A stretch of 64,000 bases of DNA, taken from contig NZ_CAJTXD010000006.1 of assembly GCF_910580175.1 (NCBI RefSeq), forward strand, positions 124,001-188,000, in the 5' to 3' direction. Origin of the DNA: an uncultured Alistipes sp. (GTDB lineage Bacteria > Bacteroidota > Bacteroidia > Bacteroidales > Rikenellaceae). Below the pieces are notes generated by a model that did no database searches, was not told where the DNA came from, and was given only the letters and a program-made list of their open reading frames with translations. The position numbers and the translations under genes are program-made. Shown here piece by piece: positions 60,167-64,000 of this stretch; the stretch's first letter is position 1; every line of letters starts with the position of its first letter.

Positions 60167-62617
60167 CTAAAACTTCGGGCCGCTTTCGCGCGGCTGCCCC
60201 ACTTCGAAGCCCAACTCGCGCATCCACTCCACGGTCGCCGGGTCGACCTGATCGACCCGATCGGCCCAACGGCGCTGCTCGGTCAGCATCTTGCGGTGCT
60301 CGTCGACACGCTGCCGCAACGGGAACGACGGATGGGCCAGGGCCGAACGCTCGGCCCGCTCGGAAGGACGGAGAGGCCGATCGAAGACGTCGCGCTGCGC
60401 GGGGCGCCGGGCACCCTCCCACTTGAACCCTTTCAGATAGAGTTCCTGCTCGGGAGGTATCTTGTCCATCGGATAGATCGAATAACGCGGCTCATTGTAC
60501 CACGACATGCGCACCACCTGCTGCTCGTCGACGTAGAAGTTGATGCCGCCGCTCTCCACGAAAAAGAGTCCCGTGACCTGGGGCGGCTCGCCATCCTGAT
60601 TATAATAGAGCGTCCGGGCGTTGCCGTTCACGTTGTCGAGCCAGATTTCGTTGTTGCGGAAGTAGGCCGTCATCTCCTTGCCTGAGATCTGGTTGTAATG
60701 CACGGTGTCGAGTTCGCTTACCATCATGGGGCTGCCCACGAACTCGGCCCGCTCGATCGCCCCGTTGCGCGTATAGACGTCCATTACCTCGGAAGTGATC
60801 TGGTTGCTCTGGTTCCACAGCACGGGATCGATATAAAGGTGGATCGTCGAATCGGCGCTCAAGGCCGTGATCGAATCGCATACACCCTGGAAATCGGAAC
60901 GATAGATACGCACGTTGCGATAACCTTTCATCAAACGACAGATCGAATCGCGGGGCGGGAGCAACGCGAGGCTGTCTACCGTAGCGGCCACCTCCACGCT
61001 GTCGGCAGCCCATCGATCGAACAACAGCCCGAACAACGAATCCTGCACCGCAGCATTGCGCGCCAGGCGGTCGTCGATCTCCTGCAAGAGCGTCGAATCG
61101 ACCGGCAGGGGCTTCCCTCTGCGGGCCGCACGGGCCTGCCGGGCACGCAACTTCGATTCGGCCTTGAGCCGGCGGGCGGTCAGACGGGCTTCCTCGCGCT
61201 CTTTCTGGGCCAGCAGCTTGGCCGTCTTCTTGGCCTGACGCCTGGCGGCGATTTCGGCCAACAACTCTTTTTTAGCCTCCGCAGCGGCTTTCTTGCGAGC
61301 CTCCTTGGCTTGGCGGGCCTCCTCTTTCTGCAAAGCCCGGCGCTCGTCGTCCGACAAGCGAACAGTATCGGCCCCGGCCAACGAATCGACGGCCCGGGCA
61401 ACACCCAACGAATCGGCAGCACCGGCAGCACGCAAGGAATCGGGCAACACAGCCTGCCCCAACGAATCGGGCAACGCAACACGTCCCAACGAATCGAGCT
61501 GCGACGCCTTCCCGAACGAATCGGCCCTGCCCCCGCTCTCCGGACTCCCGGACTCCGACGCATTGCCTGCATCCGCCGCAGCTTCCTGCTCTTTCTTTTC
61601 GTCCTCCCAACGGATCGTATAGAGGAACATCGAATCGGCCCGCATGAAAAGCGAATCGCCCTGCGAAAGATCGTAGCTTACCAACGAAGGATCGCGCGTG
61701 AGGAACGCATTGCCCGGCTCCCTCCAGTACTCGCCGTAATCGGCGAACGCCAACACCTTGTGCGGCGCATCGTCGATCTGGACGTCGCGGCGCAGAATCA
61801 CATGGTTATCGGCCCGGTAAAAATCGATGCTATCGCTCCACATCTCCTGCTCGCGGGTAAGGACATAGCCGTTGCGCGTAACGACATAGAGCGTGTCGGC
61901 CTTGCGGTATTCGCCCCGATCGGCATAGAGGTAGTTGCCGTCATGACTCCAGATGTTGGTGCGGTCGAAGAAAAAAGCGTTGTCGGTCGCCATGTTGTAA
62001 ACCACCGAATCGCCCTTGAGTTCGTACTCCTCGTTGCGCATTTCGACCTGATCGACGGCTGCCAGCTCCTTGGTGTCTGCATAGTAATAACCGCGCACCG
62101 ACTCCAACACGTTGTCGCGGTTGGTCAGCACGCCGCCCTGCGAGAACTCGCCGACATTATCCTTGGTATTGAAACGGAACCGGTAGGTGTAGAGCGTGGC
62201 ATCGCCGTCGACGACCTTGATGATCTCGGAATAGACCCGCGCCTCGTTGATTTCGCCGTTGTAATCGGCCCGGTCGCCGTAGATGTAGGTGGTGTTCTTG
62301 TTGATGAGGACGTTGCCGAAGAACTCGATCCGCTTGTCCGAATAACGCACGGCACTATCGCATGTGATAACCGCCCCGTTGTGCTGCGCAGCGAAGTTGC
62401 CCACCAGAAAGATAACCGAATCGCCCGGCGCCACCGGCCCCGAAAGATCGGACTTCAAGTCGATGATCTTCGTATCGCTACCCGAAGCAGCGGAAACCGG
62501 CCCCGCCTGCAACCCGGACGACGAGACCTCCGAGGGAAGCGCATGCCGCCCGCTGCGGGCGAAAATCGCCCCGCAGGCCGCCGCGGTGCACGCCGCTATG
62601 ATGAGAAGCCGCCGCAC
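60167..62617 (-). CDS. OstA-like protein with a repetitive Ala/Lys/Arg insert
   Basis: An 816-residue exported protein related to LptA/LptD N-terminal (OstA) domains. Residues about 50-330 form a beta-jelly-roll ladder (GAVITCDSAVRYSDKRIEFFGNV, i.e. segments around CDSAVRYSDKRIEFFGN, and YIYGDRADYNGEINEARVY), as in LPS-transport proteins. A further OstA part (about 540-720) contains the same type of repeats. Between them lies a low-complexity insert: five or so tandem copies of a PDSLG unit and then a highly basic coiled-coil stretch rich in Lys, Arg, Ala. Likely role: lipopolysaccharide transport to the outer membrane. It starts 4 nt after the SurA-like gene. Confidence 0.8.
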   Translation of the reverse strand: MRRLLIIAACTAAACGAIFARSGRHALPSEVSSSGLQAGPVSAASGSDTKIIDLKSDLSGPVAPGDSVIFLVGNFAAQHNGAVITCDSAVRYSDKRIEFFGNVLINKNTTYIYGDRADYNGEINEARVYSEIIKVVDGDATLYTYRFRFNTKDNVGEFSQGGVLTNRDNVLESVRGYYYADTKELAAVDQVEMRNEEYELKGDSVVYNMATDNAFFFDRTNIWSHDGNYLYADRGEYRKADTLYVVTRNGYVLTREQEMWSDSIDFYRADNHVILRRDVQIDDAPHKVLAFADYGEYWREPGNAFLTRDPSLVSYDLSQGDSLFMRADSMFLYTIRWEDEKKEQEAAADAGNASESGSPESGGRADSFGKASQLDSLGRVALPDSLGQAVLPDSLRAAGAADSLGVARAVDSLAGADTVRLSDDERRALQKEEARQAKEARKKAAAEAKKELLAEIAARRQAKKTAKLLAQKEREEARLTARRLKAESKLRARQARAARRGKPLPVDSTLLQEIDDRLARNAAVQDSLFGLLFDRWAADSVEVAATVDSLALLPPRDSICRLMKGYRNVRIYRSDFQGVCDSITALSADSTIHLYIDPVLWNQSNQITSEVMDVYTRNGAIERAEFVGSPMMVSELDTVHYNQISGKEMTAYFRNNEIWLDNVNGNARTLYYNQDGEPPQVTGLFFVESGGINFYVDEQQVVRMSWYNEPRYSIYPMDKIPPEQELYLKGFKWEGARRPAQRDVFDRPLRPSERAERSALAHPSFPLRQRVDEHRKMLTEQRRWADRVDQVDPATVEWMRELGFEVGQPRESGPKF

Positions 62618-62621
62618 GATG

Positions 62622-64000
62622 CTACTTTACCCAATGCTTGTTGTCGAATTCGCCGTCGCGGAACTCGGGATCGATGTAGACATACATGGCGTCGATCTTC
62701 TTCGAGAGCCAGTCGCGGAACACGCGTTCCTGCTTGGCTTCGAGCGCCATCTCCTCCAACCGAAGGTAATCCTCTTCGAGCGAAGCCCGGTGCGTGGGGA
62801 TGATCTCCAGGAGTTTCACGACCTTGGCCATCTGGTTGCCGAGCATGTCCTCCGTAAGGAACGCGTCGGACATCTCTCCCGGCTTGAGCTTCATCAGGGC
62901 ATTGTAGTCGTCCAAGCTCTTGAACCGGCCGAAATCCTCGCGCAGGAACTTGGTTACCGTCAACTTGGGATTGGTAGCGTTATAATAGCTCATGATGTCG
63001 CTGTTGGAGACCACGCCGCCGTTCATTTTCGATCCCTTGTCGTCGGAGTGCTCCATGGCCGCCCGCTCGAAAGTAATCGAATCGCTGCGGATCAAGCCCA
63101 CGAGGCTGTCGAGCGTTCGGAGCGACGAGGTTTGCTCCTCGACCGTATAGATGGGGCGCAGAAGGATGTACCGGAAATGGTAGTACTCGCCCTGCTTATC
63201 GATGAGCTGGATGATGTGGAAGCCGAACTGCGATTCGACGACCTCCGAAATCTGTCCGGGCCGCAGTTTCTCCAACGCGGCGCCGAACGACGGGTCGAGT
63301 TCGACCAGCCGCGACGGCTGCATCTCGCCGCCGCGCATCATTGTACCCGGATCCTGCGAGTACATGCGGGCCAGATTCTCGAACTTGGCGTTGCCCGTGA
63401 TGGCGCGCTCGCGCATGTCGAGCAGCCGTTCGCGCGTACGCTGCTTGGCCTCGGTCATCGACTTGGGAAACTTCGTGATCTGCGCATAGACGTACTGCTC
63501 GGCCACCGTGGGCAGGCTGTCGCGCGAGAGCGACTTGTAGAACCGCTCGACCTCGCCCGGAACGATCGACACCTTGTCCACCACCGTGCGCTGCATCTCG
63601 CTGGCATACTCCTGCTCCTCGTAACGCTGGCGCATGATCTCGCGAATGCTGAACACGGGCATGTGCTGCTTGGCTTCCAGCAGCGCCAACGACCCCTCCT
63701 GGGCGATCAGACGCTGCAACTGATCCTCCACGGCCGAGAGAATGGCCCCATCATTGACCTTTACCGAGTCGATCTGCGCCTGGTTATAGAGCAGCTTCTG
63801 GGTCATCAAGGCTTCCAACGCCTCGTTGTGCGGGTCGCGGTCGGAGGTGTAACCCTCCTGACGGCGCTGCTGCGTGAGCATGCGGGCATACTCGTCCACC
63901 TCCGAATAGAGAATCGCCGAACCGCCCACCACGGCCACCACCTTGTCGAGCATCACTTGCCTTTTCTGGGCCGCGACGCCTGCGCACAACAACGCCAACG
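62622..64000 (-). CDS. SurA-like periplasmic peptidyl-prolyl isomerase, 5'-truncated
   Basis: The frame is open to the window edge, giving about 459 visible residues; the start codon lies outside. The visible N-terminus is the end of a signal peptide (LLCAGVAAQ). SurA_N-like sequence follows (LDKVVAVVGGSAILYSEVDEYA), then two parvulin domains with PGTMMRGGEMQPSRLVELDPSF and GQISEVVESQFGFHIIQLID, and a second with SDDKGSKMNGGVVSNSDI. SurA helps fold outer-membrane proteins. It lies next to the OstA gene, consistent with an envelope-assembly operon. Confidence 0.88.
   Translation of the reverse strand, partial: LALLCAGVAAQKRQVMLDKVVAVVGGSAILYSEVDEYARMLTQQRRQEGYTSDRDPHNEALEALMTQKLLYNQAQIDSVKVNDGAILSAVEDQLQRLIAQEGSLALLEAKQHMPVFSIREIMRQRYEEQEYASEMQRTVVDKVSIVPGEVERFYKSLSRDSLPTVAEQYVYAQITKFPKSMTEAKQRTRERLLDMRERAITGNAKFENLARMYSQDPGTMMRGGEMQPSRLVELDPSFGAALEKLRPGQISEVVESQFGFHIIQLIDKQGEYYHFRYILLRPIYTVEEQTSSLRTLDSLVGLIRSDSITFERAAMEHSDDKGSKMNGGVVSNSDIMSYYNATNPKLTVTKFLREDFGRFKSLDDYNALMKLKPGEMSDAFLTEDMLGNQMAKVVKLLEIIPTHRASLEEDYLRLEEMALEAKQERVFRDWLSKKIDAMYVYIDPEFRDGEFDNKHWVK

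Overview
The window comes from a GC-rich member of the Bacteroidales, most likely Alistipes or a close relative (inference). The signs are Bacteroidetes promoters (TTTG or TTG, 19-21 nt, then TAnnTTTG), starts largely without Shine-Dalgarno sequences, SusC/SusD pairs, DUF4876/DUF6850/FISUMP surface proteins, S46 peptidase, and parvulin/OstA envelope genes. No rRNA is present. One tRNA, tRNA-Arg(ACG), is present.

Layout. (1) 1-1263: the 3' end of ruvC, tRNA-Arg, and a divergent tracrRNA gene with its own promoter and terminator. (2) 1264-8820: a compact type II-C CRISPR-Cas locus (cas9-cas1-cas2, overlapping frames) and an array of 37 identical 36-nt repeats with 36 spacers of 29-30 nt. (3) 8821-10790: a scar of a mobile element (regulated promoter, frameshifted small ORF, DUF5053-like gene, truncated tyrosine recombinase) whose truncation point is exactly a 22-nt piece of the CRISPR repeat; then a candidate rod-shaped ncRNA and a small membrane protein. 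(4) 10794-11837: a bile salt hydrolase/penicillin acylase family enzyme. (5) 11936-33743: an alginate-type polysaccharide utilisation locus (PUL). It has a FadR-type GntR regulator, a jelly-roll lyase-like lipoprotein, two O-acetyl esterases, and a long minus-strand operon SusC-SusD-two TIG-domain lipoproteins-PL6-PL6-PL17-KdgF-MFS-DEH reductase. The palindrome TGGTTAACCA lies at the same distance downstream of the -7 boxes of the operon and esterase promoters. (6) 34008-38944: an amino-acid fermentation operon (IorA, IorB, aminotransferase, CoA-transferase/hydrolase). (7) 38981-49730: a minus-strand envelope cluster of TonB receptor, DUF4876 lipoprotein, DUF6850 barrel, FISUMP lipoprotein, a NapH-like polyferredoxin with degenerate HMA-like domains, and an S46 peptidase; its function is unknown. 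(8) 50107-55876: a MacAB-TolC-like tripartite export operon with two permeases. (9) 55911-64000: an AspT-like transporter, an MscS channel, an MFS exporter, an OstA-family protein, and the 3' part of a SurA-like gene.

How the parts work together. In the PUL, surface lipoproteins and SusCD capture alginate, PL6 and PL17 lyases cut it to unsaturated uronate, KdgF helps form DEH, MFS imports it and the SDR reduces it to KDG. KDG kinase and KDPG aldolase are not in the window. The two esterases suggest that O-acetylated (bacterial) alginate is a target. The CRISPR locus looks complete for interference and adaptation.
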